A DNA stretch of 7,949 nucleotides from Gemmatimonadaceae bacterium (GTDB lineage Bacteria; Gemmatimonadota; Gemmatimonadetes; Gemmatimonadales; Gemmatimonadaceae). The notes below the pieces were generated by a model. It was not told where the DNA came from and did not search any database. It saw only the letters and a program-made list of their open reading frames with translations. The position numbers were made by a program, and so were the translations under genes. The stretch spans positions 1 through 7,949 of the forward strand of contig JADGGM010000112.1 of the NCBI GenBank assembly GCA_019689955.1, written 5' to 3'. This document shows positions 7,775 to 7,949 of this stretch, piece by piece; position 1 is the first letter of the stretch; every line of letters starts with the position of its first letter.

Positions 7775-7949
7775 GCGCCGCATCGATGCGCGGTCGCGGC
7801 GATCGGCTGGTCCGTCTCCAGGACAGCGCGCGCATCCTGTCGCGCGCTGACTGCGCGGCCATCCAGAAGCGCCTCGCCGCGTTCGCGCGCGGCGGGGGAG
7901 CGACGGAGGGCGCCGTGTCGAGCTACTGGATGGGTGGGCTACGCTGGGC
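7771..7949 (+). CDS. Second TldD/PmbA-like protein, N-terminal fragment cut by window end
   Basis: The frame stays open for 59 codons to the window edge, so only the N-terminus is visible. The segment ILSRADCAAIQKRLAAFARG (residues 22-41), followed by a hydrophilic stretch and SSYWMGGLRW, fits the start of TldD/PmbA proteins, where a helix after an LSR/LTR motif precedes the first beta-strands. Position supports this: TldD/PmbA genes often come in pairs whose products form a heterodimer, and the start overlaps the upstream family member by 4 nt. No hydrophobic signal peptide, twin-arginine signal or lipobox is seen in these 59 residues, unlike the upstream partner. Whether this subunit carries a complete HExxxH motif cannot be seen. 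The call rests more on context than on the short sequence. Confidence 0.78.
   Translation, partial: MSAASMRGRGDRLVRLQDSARILSRADCAAIQKRLAAFARGGGATEGAVSSYWMGGLRW

Noticed and set aside
6536..7783. Minus-strand open frame (about 415 codons) opposite the TldD-like gene
   Set aside because: It is antisense to a gene with clear family motifs and has Arg/His-rich, domain-free composition.

Overview
The window looks like chromosomal DNA from a Gemmatimonadota-type soil bacterium. The DNA is very GC-rich (roughly 70% by eye) with GC-dominated third codon positions. It carries a SusC/SusD pair, which is unusual at this GC content outside Gemmatimonadota. The SusC C-terminus (ALQGTNLG, then NYLGKDPGVN, then PQPRTW) is of the kind I associate with the expanded SusC families of that phylum. 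The assignment is an inference; no rRNA or other phylogenetic marker is present.

All genes lie on the + strand and are tightly packed. From 11 to 3442 is a full-length SusC/RagA TonB-dependent outer-membrane receptor with signal peptide, STN domain, carboxypeptidase-like domain, plug and barrel. At 3452-4858 follows its SusD/RagB lipoprotein partner, 9 nt downstream. At 4930-6084 is a third lipoprotein with two Ig-like regions and a C-terminal cupredoxin-like domain that appears to have lost its copper ligands. An 82-nt gap (6085-6166) of lower GC separates this uptake cluster from a second pair. At 6167-7774 is a Tat-exported TldD/PmbA-family protein, and at 7771 the start of a second TldD/PmbA-like protein overlaps it by ATGA and runs off the window end.

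The first three genes form a plausible outer-membrane capture and import complex: a gated TonB-dependent channel, a substrate-binding lid, and an accessory surface or periplasmic lipoprotein in the position SusE/SusF-like proteins often hold. The STN domain suggests control by an ECF sigma/anti-sigma pair, which would be outside the window. TldD/TldE proteins are peptidases that cut unstructured peptides. The adjacency therefore raises, without proving, the idea that the imported substrate is a peptide processed in the periplasm.

The points most worth a second look are the TldD-like protein with a damaged metal motif (HETLGA instead of HExxxH), the possibility that its signal-less partner is exported by Tat hitchhiking, and the ligand-free cupredoxin fold on the third lipoprotein. 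No RNA genes, mobile elements, CRISPR arrays or convincing terminators were seen.
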